A DNA stretch of 64,000 nucleotides, taken from positions 1-64,000 of the forward strand of contig NZ_BMRF01000028.1 of assembly GCF_014648495.1 (NCBI RefSeq). Reading direction: 5' to 3'. How positions within the stretch are numbered: position 1 is the first letter of the stretch; each line of letters begins with the position of its first letter. The notes under the pieces are model-generated. The model ran no database searches. It was not told the DNA's origin and saw nothing but the letters and a program-made list of their open reading frames with translations. Of the stretch, positions 8,615-17,452 are shown one piece after another. The position numbers and the translations under genes are program-made. This DNA comes from Actinomadura cremea. Lineage in GTDB: Bacteria > Actinomycetota > Actinomycetes > Streptosporangiales > Streptosporangiaceae.

Positions 8615-9112
8615 ATGGCGGACGCGGTGGACGACATCCTGGCGCAGTGGCGGCGCGAGCGGCCCGATGTGGACGTGGCGCCGATGGGCGTGATCGGGCG
8701 GATCTCGCGGCTGCAGCTGCTGCTGAACCGGGAGCTGAAGGAGTTCTTCGCCGGGCACGGGCTGGAGAGCTGGGAGTTCGACGTGCTGGCGACGCTGCGC
8801 CGCTCGGGCGCCCCCCACGAGCTGACGGCGGGGGCGCTGCTGCGCACGTCCATGGTCACCTCGGGGGCGATCACCAACCGGATCGACCGGCTGGAGGGGC
8901 GGGGGCTGGTGGAGCGGGTCCGCGACGCCGGCGACCGCAGGTCGGTGCGGATCCGGCTGACCCCGGCCGGGCTGGAGCTGATCGACGAGGTGGTCGGGCT
9001 GCACGCCGAGAACGAGGCGCGGCTGCTGGCGGGGCTGGACCCGGCGGAGCGCGACCGGCTGGCCGGCACGCTGCGGACGCTGCTGGAGTCGCTGGGCGAC
9101 ACCGCGGGCTGA
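8615..9112 (+). CDS. MarR-family transcriptional regulator
   Basis: 165 residues with the winged-helix core: WEFDVLATLRRSG, LLRTSMVTSGAITNRIDRLE as recognition helix, and GLVERVRDAGDRRSVRIRLT as the wing. The family represses efflux or catabolic genes and is released by phenolic or aromatic ligands. ATG 8615 follows AGGAGG (8605-8610) by 4 nt; a GTG at 8612 in the same frame is too close to the ribosome site. The palindrome at 8589-8604 indicates autoregulation. The target is unclear: the upstream FAD oxidase is broken and the downstream region is a truncated WYL gene. Confidence 0.9.
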   Translation: MADAVDDILAQWRRERPDVDVAPMGVIGRISRLQLLLNRELKEFFAGHGLESWEFDVLATLRRSGAPHELTAGALLRTSMVTSGAITNRIDRLEGRGLVERVRDAGDRRSVRIRLTPAGLELIDEVVGLHAENEARLLAGLDPAERDRLAGTLRTLLESLGDTAG

Positions 9113-9174
9113 CCCGCCGCGCGCCCGCCCGCGCCCCGCCGTGCCGGTCGTCCGTGCCGGTCGTGCGCGGGGTC

Positions 9175-9652
9175 AGCCGGTGAAGGGGCGTGCGGTGGAC
9201 TTCGGTGACGCGGTCGGCGCGGAAGGTGCGCCAGTCGTCCCGGTCGGCGTCGTGGGCGACCAGGTACCAGCGGCGCCCGGCGGCGACGAGGCGGTGCGGC
9301 TGCGCCAGCCGCCGGGCGGCTCGGGCGTCGGCGGCGGTGTAGGCGAAGCGGACGTCCTCGCCGGTGACGCAGGCGGCGGCGAGGGCCGACAGGACGCCGG
9401 GGTCGGCGGCGGGCGCGTCCTGCTGGGCGGGCAGGGCGACGGCGGCCGCGGCGAGGGCGGCGACGCGGTGCCGCAGCCGGGGCGGCAGGACCTGCTCGAG
9501 CTTGGCCAGGACGCGGGGGCCCGCTGTCGGCGACGCCGGTGACGGCGGCCGCGGCGGCGGTGCGCAGGCCGATCGCGATGGCGACGGCCTCGTCGTCGTC
9601 CAGCAGCAGCGGCGGCATCGCGGTCCCGGCGGTGAGCCGGTAGCCGCCGGTG
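9175..9652 (-). pseudogene. 3' part of a WYL regulator split by the Tn3 element
   Basis: Reading leftward from the transposon: GPTGGYRLTAGTAMPPLLLDDDEAVAIA, then a one-base insertion in the C-run near 9523, then RVLAKLEQVLPPRLRHRV, VLSALAAACVTGEDVRFAYT and the WYL core RRWYLVAHDADRDDWRTF. Homology fades after RADRVTEVHRTP, close to the MarR gene end, so the C-terminal region is also lost. The 5' part of the same gene is at 17453-17635. Joined across the target duplication the junction reads GSTGGYRL in frame. Confidence 0.8.
9648..9652. repeat. Left target-site duplication of the Tn3 element
   Basis: CGGTG beside the left inverted repeat, matched by CGGTG at 17452-17456. Tn3-family elements make 5-bp duplications. 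The right copy's first C is also the last base of the 38-bp repeat, so the duplication can be read as 4 bp (GGTG) plus one shared base. Confidence 0.75.
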
Positions 9653-9690
9653 GGCCCGCGAGGAGGCTGAGTGCAGAAATTAGCGGTAGG
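9653..9690 (+). repeat. Left 38-bp terminal inverted repeat
   Basis: Identical over all 38 bp to the reverse complement of 17415-17452. Begins GGCCCGCGAGG and ends TTAGCGGTAGG. Expected binding site of the Tn3 transposase. Confidence 0.95.
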
Positions 9691-9745
9691 CCGTCGAGCG
9701 CTCGGTCACTCCCGAACGTGACCTGATTCCCAGGGTTGGACCACC

Positions 9746-9818
9746 TTTCTGGACGTAGGTTTCTGGACGGCGTTCGCGCTGGTCGCTAGTCTGTCCAGAA
9801 AAGTAGACGTTTCTGGAC
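9746..9818. promoter_or_regulatory. Resolution (res) site and promoter of the resolvase operon
   Basis: Four copies of the 9-mer TTTCTGGAC: direct at 9746-9754 and 9760-9768, inverted at 9793-9801 (GTCCAGAAA), direct at 9810-9818. The last two form a perfect inverted repeat with an 8-bp spacer, like a resolvase crossover subsite; the first pair is spaced 14 bp. A -10-like TAGTCT (9787-9792) lies between the pairs, so bound resolvase would also repress its own transcription, as known for Tn3 resolvases. Confidence 0.7.
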
Positions 9819-9829
9819 TGGGAGAGGGC

Positions 9830-10075
9830 ATGGCAGACGACCGGGAGCAGAAGGCCGGGGAACTGGCCATGCACGCCTTCAAGACCGCGGGGAACCTCCA
9901 GCTGCTCATCGAGCACATGGAGATCTGTGGCTTCCGGACCGACGAGTACGGCCGCGAGGACCTGGCCCGCGTCGCGAACTCGCTGCGCGGCATGTCGGTC
10001 CGCGCCGCGATGAGTTCCGGAGACGACGACATCCTGCGCGCCGCCACCGGCCGCGACGACCTCGGACGACTGTGA
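9830..10075 (+). CDS. 81-residue protein cotranslated with the resolvase
   Basis: Small, charged, soluble protein without recognised domain (KAGELAMHAFKTAGN, HMEICGFRTDEYGREDLA). It starts 11 bp after the last res repeat, with GGGAGAGGG as ribosome site, and its TGA (10073-10075) overlaps the resolvase ATG, so the two are translationally coupled. Position suggests an accessory resolution or regulatory factor, or antitoxin-like passenger. Function unknown. Confidence 0.7.
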   Translation: MADDREQKAGELAMHAFKTAGNLQLLIEHMEICGFRTDEYGREDLARVANSLRGMSVRAAMSSGDDDILRAATGRDDLGRL

Positions 10076-10692
10076 TGGGCCGGATGTACGCCTATGCGCG
10101 GGTCTCCACCCGCGACCAGAACCCCCAGCTCCAGCTCGACGCGCTGGAGGCCAGCGGCTACGACGAGCTGGTGACGGAGAAGGAGTCTGGCAAGCGCGGG
10201 GTGGCGCGGCCCGAATGGGAGGCGCTGCTGGGCCGTCCGCAGGCCGGGGACACGCTGAAGTTCTGGAAGTCCGACCGGTGGGGTCGCTCGGCCGGGCACG
10301 TGCTGACCACCGTGACCGAGCTGCGCGAGCGCGGCGTGAAGGTCATCAGCCTGACCGAGAACTTCGACCTGGACACCAAGGAAGGCCGGTTCATGTTCGC
10401 GGTCCTGGCCGCGGCCGCCGAGTACGAGCTGGAGCTGCGCGCCGAACGCCAAGCCGAGGGCATCGCCGCCGCCCAGCGCCGCGAGGCCGAAGGCCGGATA
10501 CTGCCGGGCAAGCAGCGCATCGGCCGGCCCCGCGTGCTGGGACCGGCCGAGCTGGACATGCTCCACCGCTTGGTGGGCCAGGAGGGCGTCTCGGTGACCG
10601 AGGCCGCCCGCAGGCTGAAGATCGGCCGGTCTACTGCCTACGAGGCGCTGGCGGTCGCCAGGCAGTCCGCCCTCACCCCCCAAGCGAAGTGA
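10075..10692 (+). CDS. tnpR: Tn3-type serine resolvase
   Basis: 205 residues. N-terminal resolvase domain with YARVSTRDQNPQLQLDAL carrying the nucleophile Ser11. The catalytic surroundings KSDRWGRSAGHVL and TKEGRFMFAVLAAAAEYE lead into helix E, followed by a C-terminal HTH_7 (VSVTEAARRLKIGRSTAYEAL). It resolves transposition cointegrates at the res repeats just upstream. ATG 10075 overlaps the stop of the preceding ORF (a GTG at 10072 is also in frame). It appears intact, unlike the transposase. Confidence 0.93.
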   Translation: MGRMYAYARVSTRDQNPQLQLDALEASGYDELVTEKESGKRGVARPEWEALLGRPQAGDTLKFWKSDRWGRSAGHVLTTVTELRERGVKVISLTENFDLDTKEGRFMFAVLAAAAEYELELRAERQAEGIAAAQRREAEGRILPGKQRIGRPRVLGPAELDMLHRLVGQEGVSVTEAARRLKIGRSTAYEALAVARQSALTPQAK

Positions 10693-10859
10693 AGGGCCGC
10701 GGGGCGGCGTCTTAGCCGAGCTTCTTCAGTCGGCCTGCGCCGGGTCGCAGGAGTACCACCCACTGGCCGCTTGAGGTCGGCTGTGCCTCCAGGTCGGTCG
10801 ACCGCCAACGGGCCCGGTGGCTGTGACTGCGAGAAGCGCGCACGAAACCAGGCCCGGTG

Positions 10860-11858
10860 TCAGAGGAGACTGGGGCGTGGGCGAGATCGGAGTCCGCCGG
10901 GGTTCAGCCGGTCGGAGGAGCGGCTGTTGCGCCGGTAGCGTCCGGGCGCGAGGTTGAATTCGCGTTTGAACGCGTTGGCGAAGGCGAACTCCGAGCCATA
11001 TCCCACCTGTTCTGCTACGACGCTCAGTGGAGCGTCGGAGTCGCGCAGCAGCCGCATTGCTGTCGTCAACCGCCACCAAGTCAGGTAAGCCAGCGGTGGC
11101 CGCCCCACGAGCGCGGTGAACCGGCGGGAGAAGGCGGCCCGCGACAGTCCTGCGTGTGCGCCCAGGCCGGCGACGCTCCAGGGACGCGCGGGATCGCGGT
11201 GGATCGCCTCAAGGGCGGTGCTGATGGCCGGGTCGGCGAGCGCCGCCGCCCATCCGGTGCCCCCGCTGCCCGCCGGTTGCTCGGCGAGCCATGCCCGCAG
11301 GATGTAGAGCAACAGCGTGTCCAGCAGAGCGGGCACGAGGGCGCCGGTGCCCGGCTGGGGTTCTTCGAGTTCCGCGCCGAGCAGATCGACAGCGGCGCGC
11401 AGCCGGGGATGGCGTCCGAGCCGTGCGGGCAGGTGCAGCAGCGGAGGCAGATCGTTCAGCAGCGGGTGAGCGCGAGCGGCGTCGAGTTGGTAGGCCCCGC
11501 ACAGCGTCACCGTGGCCGGGGACCCGACGCGCGCCCGGCCGGCCGGTGCGGCGGCATATCTGCGTTCGAACCTGACGTCCTCCTGCGGATCACAGGTGTG
11601 TTCGGCCAAGGGCGTGGAGGGGGCATCGGCCAGGCCGTGCCGGCTCTCATGCGGAAGGAACACCACGTCGCCGACGGCCAGCGGGAAGGGGGCACCGTCT
11701 TCGGGGATGAACCAGCAGGGGCCGCGCAGGACGATCTGAAATCCCGCCGCTCCCGGCACCGTCCGGAACCACTGCCCCCACGGCACCGACCATTCGACCA
11801 GGGCCGATCGCGGCTCACCGGTGCGCATCACGGCGATCACATCGCTCAGCACATCCAT
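10860..11858 (-). CDS. AraC-family regulator with cupin sensor domain (transposon cargo)
   Basis: 332 residues. An N-terminal AraC-binding/cupin_6 domain (MDVLSDVIAVMRTGEPRSA, WFIPEDGAPFPLAVGDVVFLP) is followed by two C-terminal helix-turn-helix motifs (WSVAGLGAHAGLSRAAFSRRF and VAEQVGYGSEFAFANAFKREF) and a basic tail. Such regulators commonly control a divergent oxidoreductase gene; here the oxidoreductase starts 170 bp away in the opposite direction, so the intergenic region should hold its operator. Part of the transposon's non-transposition cargo. Confidence 0.88.
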   Translation of the reverse strand: MDVLSDVIAVMRTGEPRSALVEWSVPWGQWFRTVPGAAGFQIVLRGPCWFIPEDGAPFPLAVGDVVFLPHESRHGLADAPSTPLAEHTCDPQEDVRFERRYAAAPAGRARVGSPATVTLCGAYQLDAARAHPLLNDLPPLLHLPARLGRHPRLRAAVDLLGAELEEPQPGTGALVPALLDTLLLYILRAWLAEQPAGSGGTGWAAALADPAISTALEAIHRDPARPWSVAGLGAHAGLSRAAFSRRFTALVGRPPLAYLTWWRLTTAMRLLRDSDAPLSVVAEQVGYGSEFAFANAFKREFNLAPGRYRRNSRSSDRLNPGGLRSRPRPSLL

Positions 11859-12028
11859 CCCCGGATCCTAGCGATGGTTCTCACCGCGAAGACGCTCTCT
11901 TAAAAATCCGAGATGAACGCGCATTGTCCGTCTTAGGCATCGGCCCTACGGTCGAATCACTCCAAGATCAGCAAGCAGCCGTACCGGTGCGGAGCGAGGG
12001 CCTGGTGCCGCTTCAGACAGGAAGACTC

Positions 12029-13003
12029 ATGACAGCAGAATTCGTATCGGGCCGGCGCGCCAAGAGCCCGAGCGCGTCGATGATGGCGGCGCGCGTCCAC
12101 GCCTTCGGCGGACCCGACGTGATCCGCTATGAGCAGGTACCCCGTCCGGACCCGGGACGGGGCGAGGTGCTGGTGCGTGTGGCCGCCGCCGGGTTCAACC
12201 CCTCTGACGTCGGCTTCCGGGCCGGCATGATGCAGAACATCGTCCCGCAGGACCTGCCGTTCACTTTCGGCTCCGAAGCCGCCGGGACGGTCGTCGGGAC
12301 CGGAGACGGTGTCGAACGCTTCAAGATCGGCGACCATGTCGTCGGCCGCCTTGACGAAGGCGGCGCGATGGCCGAATACCTCACCGCCCCCGCTGCCAAG
12401 CTGGTAAGTGCTCCTTCCACGCTCCCGCTCGACCATGCGGCGGCGATCCCGGTCGCAGGCCTCACGGCCTGGCAGGGGCTGTTCGAACACGCCCGCATCG
12501 AACCGGGCACCCGGATCCTCGTCCACGGCGCGGGCGGCGGCGTCGGCATGTTCGCCGTCCAACTGGCCCTCCATGCCGGTGCGCACGTCATCGCCACCGC
12601 CGGCCCCCGCAGCGCCGAACGGGTCCGCGCCTACGGCGCCGAGCAGATCATCGACTACACACGGGTCTCGCCGCATCAGGTGCTGGACCGCCCGGTGGAT
12701 CTGGTGTTCAACCTCGTCCCGATACCGCCCGAGGTCGCGGAAGCACTGTGCCGTGCCGTCCGCCCCGGCGGTTCGATCGTCTCGATCACCATCCCGGTGG
12801 AACCTCCGGCTGGAGCCGGCGTGACGACCACGCACTTCATCGCCCGCAACGACCCCGCCCAACTCACCGAACTCATCACCCTTATCGACAGCGGCATCGT
12901 GCGCGTGGACATCACGGCAGCCCGCCCGCTCACCGAACTGGCGGCGCTGCACCGCGACGCCGAAGCCGGCCGCACAAGCGGCAAGACCATCCTCATCCCC
13001 TGA
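12029..13003 (+). CDS. Zinc-less NADPH:quinone oxidoreductase / MDR alcohol dehydrogenase family (cargo)
   Basis: 324 residues, MDR superfamily. GroES-like N-terminus: ARVHAFGGPDVIRYEQVPRPDPGRGEV is conserved in sequence from residue ~20, then AAGFNPSDVGFRAG and GSEAAGTVVGTGDGV. The Rossmann motif VHGAGGGVGMFAVQLAL binds NAD(P)H. The structural-zinc cysteine cluster is absent, fitting the quinone-oxidoreductase subgroup that reduces quinones or enones. ATG 12029 follows AGGAAG; MAARVHAF at 12083 is an alternative. Probably controlled by the divergent AraC gene and cotranscribed with the next gene (12-bp gap). Confidence 0.88.
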   Translation: MTAEFVSGRRAKSPSASMMAARVHAFGGPDVIRYEQVPRPDPGRGEVLVRVAAAGFNPSDVGFRAGMMQNIVPQDLPFTFGSEAAGTVVGTGDGVERFKIGDHVVGRLDEGGAMAEYLTAPAAKLVSAPSTLPLDHAAAIPVAGLTAWQGLFEHARIEPGTRILVHGAGGGVGMFAVQLALHAGAHVIATAGPRSAERVRAYGAEQIIDYTRVSPHQVLDRPVDLVFNLVPIPPEVAEALCRAVRPGGSIVSITIPVEPPAGAGVTTTHFIARNDPAQLTELITLIDSGIVRVDITAARPLTELAALHRDAEAGRTSGKTILIP

Positions 13004-13015
13004 AAGAGCGCTCTG

Positions 13016-13462
13016 ATGGCCACCACCTTCACCCGCCCGGCCGTCCCGGGCCTCCGCCGCCACGCATACGCGGTCGGCGGTGCCGTCCTGGCGACGGCCC
13101 TGCTGTGGGCTGCCGCCCGCAGCCTGGGCGTGGAACTTCACGTTGATCCCGGCGACGGACGGCCGGCCCAGGTCGTCGGCCTGCCTCTCATTGCCGGCGT
13201 CACGCTTGTCGTCTCCTTGCTCGCCTCAGCGACGCGAGCGGTGCTGGATCGGTTGACCAACCGGGCTCCGGCCGTCTGGACCGGCTTGGCCGCCATCGTG
13301 TTGCCGGTGTCGTTCGTGCCCGTGTTCTACGTCGAGGCATCCGGCGGCGCCAAGGCCACCCTGGCATTGATGCACCTGGGCGTCGCCGCCGTACTCGTTT
13401 CGCTCCTGGGCCGCCGAAATGGTGATCGCACCGCTCCTCACCTCGACCGACCTGAAACGTAG
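13016..13462 (+). CDS. DUF6069-like four-helix membrane protein (cargo)
   Basis: 148 residues with four hydrophobic segments (about 15-35, 55-75, 88-108, 116-135), the layout of the actinobacterial DUF6069 family of unknown function. It follows the oxidoreductase by 12 bp and is probably translated from the same message. Family members often sit next to TetR or oxidoreductase genes, but no activity is established. Confidence 0.75.
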   Translation: MATTFTRPAVPGLRRHAYAVGGAVLATALLWAAARSLGVELHVDPGDGRPAQVVGLPLIAGVTLVVSLLASATRAVLDRLTNRAPAVWTGLAAIVLPVSFVPVFYVEASGGAKATLALMHLGVAAVLVSLLGRRNGDRTAPHLDRPET

Positions 13463-13467
13463 CGCTG

Positions 13468-13668
13468 TCAGGCGGCCGTGAGGTCCAGTCGGGTGTCCAT
13501 GTCCAGGTAGAAGCACCCGTACGGGTTGATGTGGGTCCAGAACAGCGGGCTGAGCCCGCGACGGTCTTCGCCGGTGAGCCGGTCGGTTCTGATCATCTGG
13601 TCGTAGTGATCGCCGGTCGACTCCCAGTTGATCGGCCGGTTCTTGATGATGCGCTCCAGCTTCGACCA
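13468..13668 (-). pseudogene. Fragment of a second Tn3 transposase C-terminus
   Basis: In-frame remnant joining two conserved blocks of Tn3 transposases that normally lie over 100 residues apart: IIKNRPINW...HYDQMIR, then directly [21 protein letters not shown] and the terminal [12 protein letters not shown]. The catalytic glutamate region between them is deleted. It differs from the C-terminus of the resident transposase, so an earlier or nested Tn3-like element was present. Confidence 0.65.
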
Positions 13669-13741
13669 GGTGACGGGGGTTGATACTGGTGAGCTCGCGT
13701 AAGCGATGTGTGCGTATTCGTGGGTGCCGAGGGGTTGACGG

Positions 13742-14245
13742 TCACCGTGTGTGGTCGCCGGGGGCGTAGTGGATCCAGGACTTCCCGGCTTCGGCGGCGA
13801 TGCGGGCGGTGGTCGTGTCGTGGAAGCCCAGCGACCGGGCGATGACCGGGGCGGGTGCTTGGAGGACGAGTTGGCGTAGCGCTGCGGTTCGTGCGGCCTG
13901 GGGCGAGAAACCGTGGTCGCCGAGATGCCGCAGCATGGTGCCGGGGGGCCGCGCCCGCACCTCCTCTTCGTCGTCCAGGCCCTCCAACTCGGCGCGGTAC
14001 TCGGCGAGACTCTCGGCGACGCGTTCGGCGAGGGCCGCCAGGCCGGGCGTCTGCTCGATCTCGACCGGCCCGCCGTCCGGGCCGGAGACCTGCAGCTGCG
14101 AGGGCCGGGCGAACCCATCGGGGTGGCGGCGTTCCAGCACCCACGCGGCCGCCCGCCAGTCCGGTGGTGCGACGTCCTCCTCCACTTCCTCCACCAGTTG
14201 GCCGGTGGCTGGGTCGCGGTAGCGGCGGGTCCGCCGGCGCACCAC
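13742..14245 (-). pseudogene. Chimeric fragment: terminase-small-subunit-like head and recombinase-like tail
   Basis: 167-residue ORF. The first half ([47 protein letters not shown]) resembles helix-turn-helix/phage small-terminase-like proteins. The second half ([39 protein letters not shown]) resembles the C-terminal end of actinobacterial tyrosine recombinases, ending YAPGDH. Flanked by transposase debris, it is most simply a fusion of leftovers. Family assignments come from recalled pattern only and are tentative. Confidence 0.45.
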
Positions 14246-14312
14246 GTGCCCGCCCTCGGCGACCCGGTCTATCCGTTGGCACGCGGCCGAGCTGGCAGGT
14301 GCGGCCGGTGGG

Positions 14313-17300
14313 CTACGCCTCTGCAGCGGGGTCGTGGAAGGGACGCAGGCCCACCTTGGGGTCGGCGCGGGTGAAGGCGTAGCGGCCCAGGAAGTTGATG
14401 TGCTCGTAGGCGATGGGTGAGAGCCGGGCGCACATCTCGTCGGTGGCGGGGAACCCGTCGGCGCGGATCTGTTTGACGGCGGCGTCCAGGTAGAGGGTGT
14501 TCCACCACACCACGGCGTTGAGCGCCAGCCCCAGCGCGCCGAGCTGGTCCTCCATGCCCTCGCGGTAGCGCTGGCGGAGTTGCCCGCGGTTCCCGAAGGC
14601 GATCCGGCGGGCGAGACGGTGGCGGCCTTCCTGGACGTTGAGCTGGATACCGATCATGCGGCGGTAGCCGTCGTCGGAGATGAACTGCAAAAGGTGCAGG
14701 GTCTTAAAGATCCGCCCGTAGTGGGCGAACGCATCCCCCAGGCCGGTGGGGCGGCCGTCGCGCGACAGCATCCGGATCAGGTCGTAGGCGCGGACCTCGC
14801 CGGTGGTGAGAGAGCCGGCGACGCGGAGCATGTCGTCCCAGTGCGCGCGAATGCGGTCCAGGCGGACGGTGTGGCGGGACATGTGGTCCAAGGGGCCGTA
14901 GGTGGCGCGGGTGTTGGTGCGCCACAGCCGGGTGTCGCCCAAGTCGGCGATGCGCGGGGAGAACTGGTAGCCGCAGATCGCGAACACCCCGAACACGATG
15001 TCGGAGTAGGACGCGGTGTCGGTCACCACCGTCTCGGGGCGCGGCCCGCCGTCGACGGTGAGGATGGCGTCCAGGATGAACAGCGAGTCCCGCAACGTGC
15101 CCGGGACCACGACGCCGCCGATGCCCATCACCTGGTCATTTACCACGTTCAACCAGGTCGCACCGCGCTGGCGGCCGAAGTAGATCGGGTTGTGGCCGGT
15201 GTGCAGGTTGGCGACCGGCACGGTGAACCGCAACCCGTCGGCCGAGGCGATCTTCCCGCCGCCCCAGCAGCGCACGATGTCGAGCTCGGCCTGTTCGGCG
15301 ATCAGGCGGGCGTTGGCCGCTGAGATGGTTTCGGCGCGCAGGTAGCCCTGGTCGCTTGCTGGAGGCGGGCGCGGGTCAACGCGGGCACGTTCGGCTTCTC
15401 GATCGGGACCAGGCCGACGTTGCACGCCTCGGCCACCAGCAGCCCGCACAGGCTGACCGCGAAGTCCTCCATCGCGGTGTCGGCGCCGGAGATGTGGGTG
15501 AACTCGGCACCCAGGCCGGTCCGGTCGAACACCTCCAGCAGCAGCTCGGGGAAGTCCACCCGCGGCAGCATCCCGTCGATCAGCGCGCGGAACTGGCCCA
15601 TCAGCGGCGGCTCGGCCAGCGGCCCGAGCTTCTCCACCCGCAGCCGGCCGCCGACGAACTGCACCGCGGTGTTGCCGCCGAGCCCGTCCAGGACGCGGGT
15701 GTAGGCGCCCTCAAGTGCGCTGGCGAGCTCAGCCAGGTGCCCGGCCGGTTCGGCCTCCAGCTCCAACGCCTCCAGCAACTGCGGACGCGCGGCCTCCCAG
15801 CCCTCGCCTTCCAGCAGGCGGGCGCGCGGGTCGCTCCACCGATCCGCCCCGACGGCGAACACGTCCCGGCGGCGCAGCGCGGCGTGCAGGTGCATCACCG
15901 CGCACAACGTGAACGCCGCCTTGTCGACCTGCCCGGCGGGCAGGTCGGGGTTGGCAAACACCAGCGGTCGCCAAGACCCGGTGATCAGGTCCTCGTGCGC
16001 GGCAATGTCGGCGCGGTCGTAGCGGCGGCGGGCCTTGGCCATCGCGGCCGCCGCCCGCACCATCGCCACCACCGGCGCCCCGGCCTCCACCGCACGAAAG
16101 TCGATCACCTCCAGCAGCAGCTCGATGAAGTGCTGCACCGTCCGGTACCGCTTGACCAGCTCGGCCCGCCACGCGGCGGCCGCGTCATCGTCAGTGGCGG
16201 GCACGAACGCCGCGATCGTGGCGACCGCCGCCGTCAGCTTCTCCCGCGGTACCACCCGCTCGATCTCGTTCCACACCTCCGCCAACGACACCAGGCGGTC
16301 CTCAGTCGCCTGCGACGCGTTCATCAAGATCTCCATCGCCGAGGCGATGTTGCGGGCTGCGCTGCGCAGCTTGGGCAGGGTCCGCAGCTGCTCGGCCTTG
16401 CCCGCCCGCTCCGCCTTGGCCAACAGGTTCGAGGTGATCAGCAGGTCCAGCACGTCCAGCGCGTCGTCGATCGAGGCGGTCTCCAGGTGCCGGACGGTGG
16501 CCAGCAGCGTCGCGGTCTGCCGCGAAGGCTCCAGGTCCCGCAGCGTGGGGGCCTTGGACGCCATCCCGTACCGTGCCAGCGACGCCAACTTCACCGCCGG
16601 GACCGGCTCGACCTCCACCCGCCCCGCCCCGAGTCCGGCGATCTCGGCGACCCGGTCCAGCTCTCGCACCAGCACCCGGCCCGACGCCTTGGTCGGTGAG
16701 GTCCGCAGCCGCTCCAACTCCGAAACCCGCCGGTCCTTGGGAACCTGCAACAGGCCCCGCAGGGCCACGGCGGTCTCGGCCGGAGTCCGCTCGGCCAGCA
16801 GCCCGAACAGCCGAAGGTTCTCCTCGCGGCGCACCTCGCCCACCAGCCGGGTCAGCACCGTGATCCCCGGCAGCAGCACCCGCTCCTTGAGCATGTGCAC
16901 CACCGCCCGGTCGAACAGCGCCCGCGGCCCCTCGGTCGTCGACCACGCCCGCGCCGCCACGTGACGGCGCACCTCGGCCTCCGCCTCAGCGAAGTCCCGG
17001 TACCCCAGCAGCTCGCGGATCTGCCAGGAGTGCTCGTACACCGTCTGCGCGCGCCGCCCGTACTCACCGAACTCGTCCGCAGTGACACCGAGCTGCTCGG
17101 CGACGAACCCCACCGCGCCGGCCGGAACCGCCGTGGGGTCCTCGGTCAGGAACACCCCCAGCATCCGCACGGTGCCCCACTGCACCGACCAGCCCAGTCT
17201 CGTCGCCGGGCTCCGCCGTTCACCCGCCTGTTCCAGCGCGGCCTGGTCCAGCCGGAAGAACCGCTCCAGCTCACCCGGTGACGGCTCCTGCGGGAACCGG

Positions 17301-17344
17301 CCATAGCGAGCGACCTGCTCATCAGAAAGAAATTCGAAGGGCAT
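14313..17344 (-). pseudogene. tnpA: Tn3-family transposase, split by a -1 frameshift
   Basis: Full-length Tn3 transposase (about 1,000 residues) in two frames. The N-terminal frame (17344 to 15302) starts MPFEFLSDEQVARYGRF, typical of the DUF4158 N-domain. Near 15350 the conserved text changes frame: ALTRARLQQA should continue DQGYLRAETISAANARLI, explained by loss of one G. The C-terminal frame (to 14313) contains the DDE region, including VVTDTASYSDIVFGVF, HWDDMLRVAGSL and the distal EGMEDQLGALGLALNAVVWWNT, ending EHINFLGRYAF. No slippery heptamer is seen at the shift, so programmed frameshifting is unlikely. A base-calling error cannot be excluded. Confidence 0.88.
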
Positions 17345-17414
17345 GACCCCGGAACGTACGGGCCCTCACCAGGGCAAACCCGCCCCGTCACTGAACCGAA
17401 ACGAAGATCGGCTC

Positions 17415-17452
17415 CCTACCGCTAATTTCTGCACTCAGCCTCCTCGCGGGCC
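17415..17452 (-). repeat. Right 38-bp terminal inverted repeat
   Basis: Perfect reverse complement of the left end (9653-9690). Lies 70 bp upstream of the transposase start. Confidence 0.95.

Larger units (their letters stand above)
9653..17452. mobile_element. Tn3-family transposon, about 7.8 kb, with cargo genes
   Basis: Bounded by perfect 38-bp inverted repeats (9653-9690 and 17415-17452), the canonical Tn3 end length, and a CGGTG/GGTG target duplication. Contents in order: res-like repeats, an 81-residue ORF, serine resolvase, AraC regulator (-), quinone-oxidoreductase-like protein (+), DUF6069 protein (+), a fragment of a second Tn3 transposase (-), a chimeric recombinase-like fragment (-), and the frameshifted transposase (-). 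It is inserted in a WYL regulator gene; conceptual excision restores the frame. Sharp ends suggest a fairly recent insertion, but the transposase frameshift may have immobilised it. Confidence 0.9.

Noticed and set aside
15302-15449. Programmed -1 frameshift in the transposase
   Set aside because: No X-XXY-YYZ heptamer at the point where homology changes frame, and Tn3 transposases are not usually made by frameshifting.
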